A stretch of DNA of 64,000 nt, taken from Voacanga thouarsii (lineage: Eukaryota; Streptophyta; Magnoliopsida; Gentianales; Apocynaceae). The position numbers and the translations under genes were made by a program. The stretch's first letter is position 1; each line of letters opens with the position of its first letter. The stretch is taken from positions 1,178,001-1,242,000 of the forward strand of contig JANUWF010001636.1 of assembly GCA_026120185.1 (NCBI GenBank), read 5' to 3'. The notes below the pieces were generated by a model that ran no database searches, was not told the origin of the DNA, and worked only from the letters and a program-made list of their open reading frames with translations. Below are positions 36,489-52,313 of this stretch, in pieces.

Positions 36489-37578
36489 ATGGCAAATCTT
36501 ACCAAATTTGAGTTCGCAACTCTTGATATTATTGGGAAAAACTATTTATCTTGGATACTAGATGCTGAAATGCATTTAGCTGCAATGGGTCTGGAAGATA
36601 CCATTGTAGAAGGAAATCCATCATCATCACAAAATAATGCTAAAGCTATGATTTTTCTCCATCATCATCTTCATGATGACTTAAAGATTGAATACCTTAC
36701 CGTGAAAAATTCACTTATTTTGTAGACTAATTTGAAAGAAATGTTCGATCACCAGAAGATGGTCGTCCTTCCAAAGGCACGGTATGACTGGATGCATTTG
36801 CGATTACAAGATTTTAAATCTGTTAGTGAGTATAATTCTGCTATTTTTAAAATTAGCTCGCAGACTAAAAGCGTGTGGAGAAAATATTACTGATGAGGAT
36901 ATGTTAGAAAAAACTTTTTCTACTTTTCATGCCTCGAATGTGCTCTCGCAGCAGCAATATCGAGAAAAGGGATTCAAGAAATATGCGAAATTGATATCTT
37001 GTCTTCTCGTAATTGAGCAAAATAATGGGTTATTAATGAAAAATCATGAAACTCGACCAATAGGTTCTACTCCATTCCCGGAAGTGAATGATGTTAGAAC
37101 TCGTAATTTTGGTCCTGGAAGAGGTCGTGGTCGTGGTCGTGGTCGTAGTCGTGGATATGGCCGTGGCCGTGGACATATATATAGTCGTGATAAAAATATT
37201 CATTATGATCGCAACAGTCAAAATAAAGTTACGAGAAATAATGACAACCACCAGAAGTGACCAAAAACTAACGTGAAAGGAAAAGGAAATGATGTTCCTA
37301 AAAATTATGAAGATAAATGTTATCGCTGTAGTATAAAAGGTTATTGGTCTCGTACCTGTCGTACTGCAAAACACCTTGTTGATCTGTATCAGGCGTCTAT
37401 TGAGAAGAAAGGCAAAAATGTTGAAACAAATTTTACTCTATAACATTCTCTTCATGATAATAATGACATCAACCTTGACGATGTTGATGTAACTCATTTA
37501 GACGTGGCTGATTTCTTTGAGCATCCTGAAGGAAGAATTGAGCATTTGATTGGTGATGGAAGTGTTCAAAATAATTAA
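36489..37578 (+). pseudogene. gag of Copia element 2 (broken)
   Basis: Gag starts MANLTKFEFATLD and is homologous throughout to element 1 gag. Lesions seen: TAG at 36723-36725, a frameshift near 36850, TGA at 37258-37260 and TAA at 37441-37443. A GR-rich tract (about 37115-37175) precedes a zinc knuckle whose second cysteine position reads serine (CYRCS-IKGYWSRTCR-like region at 37318-37365) and whose histidine is changed to tyrosine, so the metal site is also damaged. Confidence 0.8.
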
Positions 37579-37681
37579 AAGTTTACTTTTAATATGTTTC
37601 TTTTATATTTTATATTTTTTTTGGCATTGTAATAGTACTTATCGTTTAAGGTTTTTATTATTTGAGTATTTACATTTATAA

Positions 37682-40490
37682 ATGTTTTGTTATGCCCAAA
37701 TGGCTATTATTCCGCTTACTGGATACACAAATGGCATTGAAGATATATGCCTAATTGATAGTGGTACAACACACACCATATTGAAAGATAAAAAATATTT
37801 CTCTTACTTGCAGATGGGAGAAACAAATGTTAATACTATAGGTGGTAGTGTAAAGTTGATTGAAGGCTCTGGAAGAGCTAATATTGTATTACCCGGAGGA
37901 ACAAATGTTGTTATTCCTCCCAAACTTTTGATGTTTATTGCCTGTCAATTGGCATTACTATTGAACATCCAGTAGCTCATGTTCATACTTAGAATGGTCT
38001 AGCTGAATCATTCATTAAACGGTTACAATTAATTGTTAGACCGTTATTAATAAGAACAAATCTCCCGACAACTGCTTGGGGACATGCTATTTTGCATGCT
38101 GCAGCACTTGTACGCCTAAGGCCAACAAGTTATCACAAATTTTCTCCCTTACAATTGGCTTTTGGTTCCGAGCCAAATATAGCTCATTTAAGAATTTTTG
38201 GGTGTGTTGTATATGTTCCAATTGCACCAAACCAACGTACAAAGATGGGTCCTCAAAGAAGAAAGGGGATCTACGTTGGATATGATTCTTCCTCTATTAT
38301 CAGGTATGTTGAACCCCTAACAGGAGATGTATTCACAGCAAGATTTGCGATTGTCATTTTGATGAATCACTATTCCCTAAATTAGGGGGAGAACCAAAAC
38401 AGCATAAAAAGGATCTTGCTTGGACAACATCATTAAATTATCTTGATCCGCGCACAAGCGCATGTGAACTTGAAGTTCAAAAGATAATTCATTTGCAAAT
38501 CATTGCAAATCAAATGTCAGACGCTTTTGTTGACAATAGAAGAATTACAAAATCGCATATTCCAGCTATAAATGCTCCTATTCGAATTGAAGTTCCAGCA
38601 GAACAAAATATTATACTTATAGCTGCTGAGTCAAAAACACGCCAGAAGTGTGATCGACCTTTTTGTTCTAAAGATAAAAATCCTCGAAAGAAAAGAGGAT
38701 TAACTGATCCAGAAGATCATATTGAATAAAAGAATGATAAAGACCAAGAGAGAACTGATGACAAAGAACCAGAAGTTGATAAAAGTAACACTGAAATTTC
38801 TATCAATTATACCACTTCCGGTAGAAGTTGGAATCGGATAGAAACTGTTATTGATAATATATTTGCATACAATATATCTCTTGATGTTACACAGGATAAT
38901 GATGATCCTGAACCAATATCAGTTGATGAATGTCGGCATAGAAAAGATTGGCTGCAATAGAAAGATGCGATTCAATCGGAGTTAAATGCACTGACAAAAC
39001 GTGAAGTCTTCGGACCTGCAGTCCGAACACCAGAAGGTGTAAAACCTGTTGGCTACAAATGGATATTTGTGCGAAAGCGCAATGAAAAGAGTGAAATCGT
39101 TCGATATAAAGCGCGATTAGTAGCCCAAGGTTTTTCACAAAGACCAGGTATTGATTATGATGAAACTTATTCTCCTGTTGTTGATGCTATTACACTCCGA
39201 TATCTTATCAGTTTGGCAGTACATGAAAAGATAGATATGCGCCTATTAGATGTTGTCACTGCTTACTTGTATGGAAATTTAGAAAATGATGTTTATATGA
39301 AAATCCCCGAAGGATTTCATATGCCTGAAGCATATAAACATTATCCTCGTGAAAATTACTCTATCAAGTTGCAGAAATCATTATATGGCTTGAAGCAATC
39401 TGGGCGCATGTGGTTCACACGTCTTAGTGAATATTTATTGAAAGCGGGCTTTAAAAATGACCAGGTATGTCCATGTGTTTTTATTAAAAAATTTGGTTCT
39501 AAATTTGTGATATTAACTATATATGTTGATGATATTAATCTTATTGGAACTCCTGAAGAGCTCCAAGAAACAATTGATTATTTAAAAAGAGAATTCGAAA
39601 TCAAGGATTTTGGTAAAACCAAAATTTGCCTTAGTTTACAAATTGAACATCTGGAAAGTGGAACATTTATTCATCAATCAACATATACATCAAAAGTGCT
39701 AAAAAGATTTGACATGGATAAAGCACATCCATTGAGTATTCTAATGATCGTTCGATCATTAAATGTAGATAAAGATCCTTTCCGACCTCAAGAAAATGAT
39801 GAAGAACTCCTTGGTCCTGAAGTACCATATCTCAGTGCAATTGGTGCATTGATGTATCTTGCTAATAATACACGACCAGATATTACTTTTGCTGTCAATT
39901 TATTAGCAAGATTTAGTTCTTCACCAACACGACGACATTGGAATGGAATTAAACAAGTCATTCGATATCTCCAAGGTACAATTGATCTCAAATTATTTTA
40001 TTCAAATAAAATCAGTCCAACATTGATAGGTTATGAAGATGCTGGTTACTTATCTGATCCACATAAAGCACGTTCTCAAACGGGTTATCTATTTACATGT
40101 GGAAATACTGCTATATCATGGCGTTCTACGAAACAATCTATAGCAGCTACTTCTTCAAATCATGCTGAAATTATAGCCATTCATGAAGCAAGTCGAGAAT
40201 GTGTATGACTAAGATCCATGATTCATTATATCCGAGAAAGTTGTGGATTATCATCAATCAAAGATATTCCAACTCCTCTTTATGAAGACAATATAGCTTG
40301 CATAGCTCAATTACGAGGAGGATATATTAAAGGAGATCGGACAAAACATATTTCACCAAAATTCTTCTTTACTCATGAACTCCAGAAGAAATGTGAAATT
40401 GATGTGCTACAAATTCGGTCATGTGATAACCTCGCAGATATTTTCACGAAGACTTTACCGACTGGAAACTTTGAGGAAGTTGAGATATAA
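37682..40490 (+). pseudogene. pol of Copia element 2 with internal deletion
   Basis: The protease motif D-S-G-T-T-H-T lies at about 37756-37776. Near 37945 the reading jumps from protease directly into the integrase catalytic/C-terminal part (HTQNGLAES-like region from about 37985, where the Q codon is a TAG stop; then GYDSSSIIRYVEPLTGD near 38278). The integrase zinc domain and first catalytic aspartates are gone. Reverse transcriptase (38930-39800) is well kept, including YVDD at 39522-39533; RNase H follows to 40490 (DIFTKTLP near the end). Stops at 38727-38729, 38958-38960 and 40206-40208 break it. The longest open stretch is 379 codons (39069-40208). Confidence 0.88.
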
Positions 40491-40668
40491 AATCGGTATG
40501 CGTCGGTTTAAAGATTTAAATGAATCATCTCATCGGGGGAGTAATAAACAAACATATAGACTAGTGTATTCTTTTTTCTTCACTAGATTTTTTTTCCACT
40601 GGGTTTTTATCTAGTAAGGTTTTAACGAGGCATATTCTTTATGTAATGGATGGACATCCAAGGGGGAA

Positions 40669-41035
40669 TGTTATGAATTATTGGAATCTCCATTAATTAG
40701 TAGAGGCTCCACTAATTATGGATTTATGTGAATTATTAGAAAATTTTTATGGATGTCCACCATTTAGTGGAGACACCACTAATTGAGATTAGTTGAAGAT
40801 GATGTATGCCATGATGTATTCCACTAATTAGAGCTCTATAAATAGAGTTATGCTCTAAACTTGTAATACACCATCATTTTGTGAAAGAAAGATTAGTGAA
40901 AGAAAAATTAGAGAAAGAATTGTAAGAGAAAGAAAGAGATAAGTTTGAAGAGAAATTCTTGTGCAAAGAATAGTTAGAATTTTCTTAGTGTGTAGTGTGT
41001 AGATTTTATTCTAACACTACCCTAATTTTATAACA
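40669..41035 (+). repeat. 3' LTR of Copia element 2
   Basis: 367 bp beginning TGTTATGAATT directly after the polypurine tract AAGGGGGAA and ending TTATAACA. Same length as the 5' LTR. Confidence 0.93.
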
Positions 41036-42019
41036 GACTTGATTTAATTTTTTTTAATTGTAATTATTGGTTTGGATTAAAAATAATTAAAATCAAACCA
41101 AACTAAACAATGAATACTCTTACTTAAATATAGGTTTAAAAGTAAATACATATGATTTACCTTATTAGTAATTGATAAGAGAATTAGAAAGAAAAAATAC
41201 ACCTCAAAATTCCCAACTTGGGGGGGGGGGGGGGGTGGTAAGAGGTAAATTCACAAGACAAAATGAATATTTACTTTACTTTTATTTTAATAAAATAGGA
41301 TAGAAATAAATAATATTTGCTTCGTCTAAGTTAAAGTACCAATTCCTTTATCTCCTTCCCTCTTCCTGGACTTTTGCGAACTAAATGTAGCGTAAACAAG
41401 CAATGTCATATAATAGCAGCTCTTGATTAAGAATGTATTTAAGGATTTATTTAATAAAATTGAAATATGAATATTTAAGTATTGAATTATGAAATTTGGA
41501 ATCTCAATAAAAAAAAAATGAAATATAAAGTTTGAATTAATTATAATTTAGATTAAATATAAGAATATTAATAATTAAATAAGTATTTAACATATTCGTA
41601 TTTTAAATTTAAATAATTTTATTTTACTTAAAATTTATAATAAGATTTTAGTACGTCTTAATCGTTTAAGTGATTAAAATATATATTATAAAACATACTT
41701 AATATTGTTCATCATAAAATGTACTTAATAAAATAAATATTTAATTAATTGATTTTAAATACTTAATTGAATTACCATACATATGTTAAGTATCAATTGA
41801 TTTGAGTTTAAACAAATTTTGAATTTTGAAAAAAAAAATGTGGAGTTATGTGGGTTAAAAAAATAAGAATATATATTTTATGAATAGATGACACGTATTA
41901 TAAATTAGATATAATATTTGGAAATTAAAAATTATCTAAATTGAAATTTTTTTAAATGATCTGGGATTTTTTTTTTCATTGGAGATGCTGTTCAAGGACA
42001 TCCTAAAAGAAAAAAATAA
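41036..42019. other. AT-rich intergenic DNA, no gene seen
   Basis: No gene features. A 16-base G run lies at 41220-41235. Confidence 0.55.
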
Positions 42020-42293
42020 TACTCCTCTGTCCCATTAAAATTAATCATAGTTAACTTAGCACGATATTTTATGTAAAAGTAAAAATTAAAATATAATAAT
42101 ATAATATAATAAAAATAAAAAATATATGGGTCCCATAATACTTTATGTCAAATCTAAAAATATAAATATAATATATGTGAAGTATATTGATTATTTTATA
42201 ATAAATTATATAGTAAAAACTTTCTTTTTAAGGAAAGTGCCAAATTTAATGGGACATTCTAAAATAATAAATATATCAATTTTAATGAGAGTA
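42020..42293. mobile_element. Stowaway-like MITE, family E, in the METTL4-like promoter region
   Basis: It begins TA-CTCCTCTGTCCCATTAAAAT and ends ATTTTAATGAGAG-TA, with a TA on each side. The right edge lies about 165 bp upstream of the METTL4-like start codon, so promoter or leader sequence may derive from it. A possible degraded relative lies at about 55150-55412. Confidence 0.6.
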
Positions 42294-42458
42294 ATAATTA
42301 AAAGAGCAACAAGTGTCCAAAAAGGAAGGCTCCCACAACATGGGGACTTAGGCCGCGAGAGAAACAAGAATATAGGGGTCTGAGCAGAATTACGAGGAAT
42401 TTGTCTTCTCCTCCGTTCTATGCTCGCCGAACGCAATTACAGGCAAAATCTCCTTGCA

Positions 42459-45433
<2,975 letters not shown>

Positions 45434-46285
45434 ACAGACTATGCACCTGCTGCCTGCAAACACCTTGTGCAAGCCAGAATTGCAGTATCCTCTTCTCAAG
45501 ACCTTGGCTTGTTGTAAGTTGCTTCTCTGGATTTTTGTTGCAGTAAATGACTGAAATTGCTGAAGGTCATGGATGATAGTGGAGCTGAATTGAAACATAT
45601 AGAGTTGTTGGTCCACTGCCGCTATAAACTTGATGTGTTCTCTGAGTTTCCTGTTTGGTTCAGAAAGAAGTTCAAAATTGATCTGTGCCTATGGTTCTTT
45701 GTCCTGTTCGTCTGCATTCCTTAGATTTCCTTTCAGTATTATCCACTCTTTATTCCAGTTATAAATGCAACTAGAATATCCATTCAATCTCTCTCTCTCT
45801 CTCTCTACGTGGAGGATTATCCGGTAGCCAGGATCGAACATTCATTTCGACGCTTGAAGACTTTGCTAATCAAAAGCTCCTCCACTCTAGCAGTCTTTTC
45901 GCTGGGAGGTGGGTGCATCAAAGGATAACTTGAGAAGATTATATCACCCACAGTTCAAGTGCTGGACGTGGAATTCTGTAAATTTCACCGAGTCTAGTTT
46001 CTTAGAAACCTTTTTGATCCCTCAAAAGTACCGGAAAAGAATTTGAATGTTTTCTTCCTTCCTTCCATTGATTATCTCTCTTGGAAAGTGCAAAATTCTA
46101 CTCCTTTGTTGGAAGAACATTTATCTGTATCTTCAGATTCTAAAATTGCCATAGTACCAAGCCCTTTTCTTATTCTCTACCAGTAACTTGAGTGCTGCAT
46201 GAAGAGCCTCTCTAACCGGCGCGGGAATTTAGGAGCCAGTGGAGTATTAAATGTTATTGTTTTTAAATGTTTTTATGTCAAGCAA
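45434..46285. other. Probable 3' UTR of the METTL4-like gene, then spacer
   Basis: No further coding sequence. A short (CT)n run lies at 45788-45806. A tRNA/SINE-like patch is listed separately. Confidence 0.4.
45807..45910 (-). repeat. Possible SINE or tRNA-like fragment
   Basis: On the minus strand, a B-box-like GTTCGATCCTGG lies at about 45826-45837. An A-box-like TAGAGTGGAGGAG lies about 55 bases upstream of it, and a GA repeat follows. That is the order of a pol III promoter in a plant SINE head. It differs from the SINE at 6160. Weak evidence. Confidence 0.3.
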
Positions 46286-46357
46286 GTCGTTGTAGTATAG
46301 TGGTGAGTATTCCCGCCTGTCACGCGGGTGACCCGGGTTCGATCCCCGGCAACGGCG
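46286..46357 (+). tRNA. trnD-GUC: tRNA-Asp (anticodon GUC)
   Basis: 72 nt, intronless, CCA not encoded. The acceptor stem GTCGTTG pairs with CAACGGC (one T-G pair), with discriminator G at 46357. The anticodon stem CCCGC/GCGGG encloses loop CTGTCAC, with GTC at 46319-46321. The T arm CCGGG-TTCGATC-CCCGG is perfect and contains the B box. CAA occurs just upstream (46283-46285), as is common for plant tRNA genes. It decodes GAC/GAU as aspartate. It looks intact and nuclear. Confidence 0.97.
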
Positions 46358-46362
46358 ATTAA

Positions 46363-46368
46363 TTTTTT
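46363..46368 (+). terminator. RNA polymerase III terminator for tRNA-Asp
   Basis: A run of six T residues starts six bases after the tRNA end, the normal pol III stop signal. Confidence 0.85.
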
Positions 46369-46868
46369 CCCCCCATTTTCCCTTTTTTTTCTTTTTCCAA
46401 AAATTTCTTTCCATTTTAATCGGCTTTCCAAGTTTTCCATTTTCCACTTTTACCGGAGTGCTACGGGACGAATTTTGACAGCCACAGACCCACAACGTCC
46501 CACCAAGAGAATTGTCATGCCGTTGACCTGTTCGAGAAAATGCCCAAGAACATCGTCGTCTTACTCCAATTTCCAATTCAACTCTCTCAGTAATTTGTTT
46601 TTCCATTTTGGCCTTTTTTCTGAATTTCACTAAGGACAATTAGCCCAGCATGTTTACAATTCAACGTATTCAACTAGAAACATATACTATTAAACACACG
46701 AAAAACAATATTATCGAACAAGAATTGTATCTGACGGTGGCTGAAACTCCATATTCATCATCTCAATTATATATTTATCTTTATAATCCAAAGAATTAAC
46801 AACAATGATGATGAAAGCCCAAAAAAGGAATCTGGAAACTTCAATCTCCAGCCCCCCATCTCATGCTC

Positions 46869-48035
<1,167 letters not shown>

Positions 48036-48290
48036 TCAGTGATGGAGGATCTGAGAGTGAGAGAATTTCACCAAGAGAATTCAACGGTTGCAAAAGGGAC
48101 ACAGTAATAGGACAGAGGAGAATCGTGGTGAGGGGCGGTCAAGAGATAGGGTTTTGGATCATGGTGAGCGACCAAACAAATGACTCAAATGGTGGAATGT
48201 GACCACTCACAATCTAGGATTAAATAAAAAAAATTAAAAAGAAAAAGTACTGAGAGCTACTGTGGCATTAAGAACTCTGAGATAAGGGTT

Positions 48291-48299
48291 ATTTATAGG
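48291..48299 (-). promoter_or_regulatory. Possible TATA box of the GGPP synthase gene
   Basis: The minus strand reads CCTATAAATAACCC, about 310 bp upstream of the start codon. This would give a leader of roughly 280 nt. It is the best TATA match upstream of the gene. Confidence 0.45.
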
Positions 48300-48527
48300 A
48301 TAGGGATTCTTGGATACATTTGGACCGCACAACAAGTTTATTCTATATTGTTTAGTATAGTAAATTTTCTGTTATATTATTAATAATAATATGATGTATG
48401 TTCACTTGACGCGGTAAATGTCTTGTTGTTATTAGTATAATATACTATTATTTATTAGATAGTGTATTTAGAAAATTTTGGCCTTACAGCTAAAATCTTT
48501 TGGTATATTGTTTATTATATTTCCTCC

Positions 48528-48793
48528 GTTATTTTTTATCTGTATATTTTAATTAAAATATTTGTTCTAATTTATTTATCTTATTGACAAACTAATACGA
48601 TATCGTTGCTATTTTTTCACAAATACTCATCTTTAATACAATAAGTATTGTGCACTTGTAGGGATAAATGAAAGTAAATTTAATATATTTATCATATATA
48701 AAACTTTATAATTTGATTATTTCTTAATAAAGAAAAAGATTTTTTAAAAGTAAAATAATAAATGTTAATTAATTAATCAAAAAATTTTATTGC
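48528..48793. mobile_element. Stowaway-like MITE, family C, copy 2 (truncated)
   Basis: The reverse complement matches 2219-2544 from its right end across most of the body. Shared features include CTACAAGTGCACAATACTTA and TTAATTAATTAA blocks. The match stops at about 48793, before the second terminal repeat, so one end is lost. It ends about 150 bp short of the inverted-repeat element at 48942. Confidence 0.65.
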
Positions 48794-48941
48794 TAGATTC
48801 ACCTTACTCCCCTTTTCTGCAAGGTAAAAAGACAGGTAAATGACAAGCAGAACCTAGGCGGCAATCAAGACGATTGGGCGGCCCGCTGGTTTTATTAGCT
48901 GAGGCCTAAGCTGATGATTGTAGCGGCCATGGCGTTAATTA

Positions 48942-49024
48942 GGGAAAATTCTTATATGAACCCGGTGCACGGCCCCACCTGTGCACCGGGTGGGCCCAGA
49001 TACCCTCGTTGAGCGACACATGGC
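48942..49024 (+). repeat. Left terminal inverted repeat of the 5.7 kb element
   Basis: About 83 bp, matching the complement of 54603-54681 with few differences. It contains the internal near-palindrome CCGGTGCACGG...CCTGTGCACCGG. Confidence 0.85.
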
Positions 49025-51157
49025 CATTTGAATAAAAAATTTCAAAATTCTAATTTTGTGAAATTTTGGAGTTTTTTTCAATTTGCTGATCAACCATGAT
49101 TAACCATGGTTATGAAAATTTGAATCTATCCGCCATCACAGAGTATCTCTTTCTCTCACAAAAATCAAAACCTGGTTATTCACTCTCCCTCTCTCTTCAT
49201 CTGGATCTCTAAGATACCAACAAAGGCAAGGCCTTTGCTCTCTCAGTTTATTGCAGCAAGTTGCCGATGGTGGTTGGTTCGTCATGATGGTTCCGGAGCT
49301 CGACTTTTCCTCCATTTTGTTTGCTTTCTCCCCTTCTTCTCTGCACCTAGCCATTTTTCCCATTTCCCCAAAAATTGACGACATCTTTGAATTTCTTGTT
49401 CATCACCGGAAAAGTTTGCGGCTTTTGAGCATTTTCCCAGCTTTGAAGCATCACCGACAGCTTCAGTACATCACCGGGAAATTTCTCTACTTTTGAATTT
49501 GCTAGCTTGTCCTTTGCATGTGAATATTAAAGTTTTGAAAAACAGCAAAGTTCTTTTAGATTAAAACTTCTGAGTTTGCTAGATATCTCTCAGAATATCT
49601 AATGGCTACTGTGAAAGTAGGTTTCATATATTTCCATTATGCTAAAACTATAAACCATACCTTTACCTTTTAATGGGTCCGTAGAAATTTGTTTAGACAT
49701 ACTAAACCTATATCCAGTATACTAGTGATTTCTGGAATTGTAAATTTTGTTCCTACTGAGTTTATCTGTAGTTGGGTATGTCGTGGTACTAGTTGAATAG
49801 CATGTATTACATAGTTTTATATTTTCTTCTGATGTTGGTGGAAGGAAGATGCAGTGGTATGCATTCCAAAAGTGTGAAAGTAGTTTGCAGAATCTTCGAT
49901 TCTAATGTGATGATTCTTGATAAATTCTCTGTTCTTATCTCTTGACCATACAATATCAATCAAGATCACACACATGCACGCACATAGATAATTTCTCCCA
50001 GAAACTTGTACTAGAATGTCGAAGAATTAGAAATCAAGCAATTCAGAAGAGGCTAACATTCTAAAGCAAGCATCAAAGAAAGACTTTGATTTTGAGAGAC
50101 CAAAGGACACTGGAAATTCAACATTGCTTTGGGGCTATTTCAGATAAGCTAGTTAATGTTTCATTGCATTGTCTTCCATTGGATCCTATTTTTGCTTCCT
50201 TTGTTTATTCTAAAATTTAGGCAGAGATCTTGATAAGTCTTCTTTCTTATAGCATGCTTGTTCTTAAAAATGCAATGATTGTCGGTGAAGTGGCCAACTT
50301 TGTGGCTTATATTTATGCTCCAGTTGTTCTGGTGACCCTTTTTGGTGTAAAATGTTTTTCCTTTTTTTTTCCCTTCCCCCTTCAACAAATTAGAATTCAA
50401 GTTGTATGTTCATTTCATTCATGCAATTGCAATTTTGTGTAAAATATGATGATGTTTTGTTTGCTATTGTTATCCTTGTAAATTTTGAATTATTTAGATT
50501 TCTTTTCCTTATGGACTAGAAAGTGTTCGCACACTAGGAAAATGGCAATGTATGTTTGAAAAGGCTAATGTGGTAGTATACACGAGAGAAGGACATTCTG
50601 ACTAATAGTGTTTTTGGAAGATTTTGCAACTGACTAATAGGTTGTTTATATTATTTTGCAGATATCTAGGCAAAGGCAACTGTACATTTGTTAGCAGAAT
50701 TGATGTTGATGGAACTGCTATTGGACTTTGGAACAGTTGAGCCAATTGAGTCGTTAGTGATGGTGGTATCATTTTTGGAAGATTTTGCTACTGAGAATGT
50801 AGTGGTTGTTTGAAAATGGAATTTCATTATTGTGATTGTTTTGATTTGCACCTGGCCTCTTAACGTGTAGTGATGGATTATTAGTTAGTTAGTTAGTTAT
50901 AGCTAAGGAATTTGCAGGTTTATGTATCAATTAGAGTTGTGCAGGATCACTTTTTATCCAAATGTTGATGATACAGTGATATTGGATTATACGATAACAG
51001 GTTTATGTATTAATGGGGGAGGTTGTTTAAATGAAAATGATTTGAGTTTACTGCAGGTTACTGCATTTTTCTACATTATTTTTTCGTTCTAGTTGCATTG
51101 TGGAATTTTTTATTGCGTTTTATCCATTTCTGCATTTTTTTGAATTTTCTGCATTTT

Positions 51158-51185
51158 ATATGTGGAGAGTGCTCTCTCCACATAT
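51158..51185. repeat. Perfect 12 bp inverted repeat with 4-base loop
   Basis: The arms are ATATGTGGAGAG (51158-51169) and CTCTCCACATAT (51174-51185) around TGCT. It could form a hairpin in RNA or DNA. It lies inside the 5.7 kb element; no T run follows that would suggest a pol III terminator. Confidence 0.85.
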
Positions 51186-51996
51186 GTCTATTGCTAGAAC
51201 ATTGTGCTCAATCCTTTTATTACGTCTATCACTTCTTTTCCCACTGCTTAAGAACATGGCAGAAAAGCTATAAGGGAAGAGAAAAGGGAAGGTAGCACCT
51301 GAGACAGAGATGCTATGATAATTCTCTTGGCTAACATGACAAAAGAACACATAACTGGCACAACCTCATCCTATTTTTCTGCAATGTGTAATGCTGAAAA
51401 TGTGTTTTCAATTCAAATCAGAAATAAGTCCATCAACCTCGAATCCAACACCAAGCAAATCATTTCTGCATTTTTTCAAAAATTTCATAGCTTAATGCAA
51501 CCAATCAACTATCTCAATAAACACATAAGCAACAATAAGTCCACCAACATTTCAACCCCAACTCCAATCCAATACCAAGCAAATCTGTTCATCAATAAAA
51601 AATTTCACAGCTTAACACAACCAAACCTCAATACACAACACAATTTCCATTCTCCTTCATCGACATAATTCACCCACAATATTATAAAAAATCTTACTAT
51701 TCAATAATTCCAACAACAGTAAATATACCACAAGCAACCTGATCACCTCAACAACAAAAAAACATTTCATTTAATAATGTGTTTTTCACAACTTTGGGCT
51801 AAGATAATAAACATCATTATCTCAAAACTATCCGCTACACATATTATAAAAGTGTACAATGAAAATTCTAGAAAATACATATTATAGAAGTGTACAACTG
51901 TTTGGAAAGGTTTTCCAATAACTATTATACATAGGCTCATTTTTGAATCAACCATTTCAAAGGAGGTTGTGGAGGTGGTGGCGGATCAAATGCAGT

Positions 51997-52208
51997 CTAT
52001 GTTGATGATGATGTACTTTTAGTAGTTGCATTCGTGCATCCCATATACGTTGTCCACGCTTTTTCCGCTTCTTGAAGAGAGGGAAATGATTTTTAGATAT
52101 TCCCGGGATATCCATTTACTGATTTATGACAATCCACCCACTCTACAAATACTTCAGTCTGTCTTTCTTGAAATGCAACGTAGCACTTTCTCAGTGCCAT
52201 TCTCTGCA
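51997..52208 (-). pseudogene. Decayed RNase H1 N-terminal-like (viroplasmin-fold) domain
   Basis: The minus strand shows the pattern of this small RNA/DNA-hybrid-binding fold: a YVAF start, then VEWVDCHKSVNGYPGN, then KSFPSLQEAEKAW. The tryptophan, cysteine and V-x-G-y-P-G positions are the family's usual landmarks. An in-frame TAA at 52093-52095 cuts the domain in the middle and a TAG ends the frame at 51997-51999. No RNase H catalytic domain was found next to it. In plants this fold occurs in cellular and transposon-linked proteins; the viral name is historical, and nothing else here suggests a viral insert. Confidence 0.55.
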
Positions 52209-52313
52209 TAGATAAATGAAAAACATAAATAAAATGACTCAAAATAAGGAAAAATAATTCCAGCAAACTGTAAGGAAATGAACTTCCACCCCCCCCCAAA
52301 AAAAACCCAAAAC

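Larger units (their letters stand above)
36005..41035 (+). mobile_element. Copia LTR retrotransposon with both LTRs (element 2), internally deleted
   Basis: 5.03 kb. Order: 5' LTR, primer-binding region (36372-36386), gag, protease, integrase C-terminal part, reverse transcriptase, RNase H, a purine tract (AAGGGGGAA at 40660-40668), 3' LTR. The 5 bp flanks are GATTT (36000-36004) and GACTT (41036-41040), a probable target duplication with one substitution. An internal deletion near 37945 removes the end of protease and most of integrase. Multiple stops and frameshifts make it nonautonomous and dead. It is the same family as element 1 at 6422-8935. Confidence 0.92.

Noticed and set aside
37033..37374. 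Threonine/isoleucine-rich frame on the minus strand
   Set aside because: Antisense shadow of the RG-rich tract of Copia gag; a similar shadow occurs at 7448-7702.
46286..46357. Organellar origin for tRNA-Asp
   Set aside because: The sequence matches the nuclear cytosolic plant tRNA-Asp type, with upstream CAA and a T-run terminator, and no organellar flanking sequence was recognised.
51997..52208. Endogenous pararetrovirus insert
   Set aside because: Only a hybrid-binding fold was seen; no coat, movement, reverse transcriptase or viral promoter region adjoins it, and the fold is also cellular.
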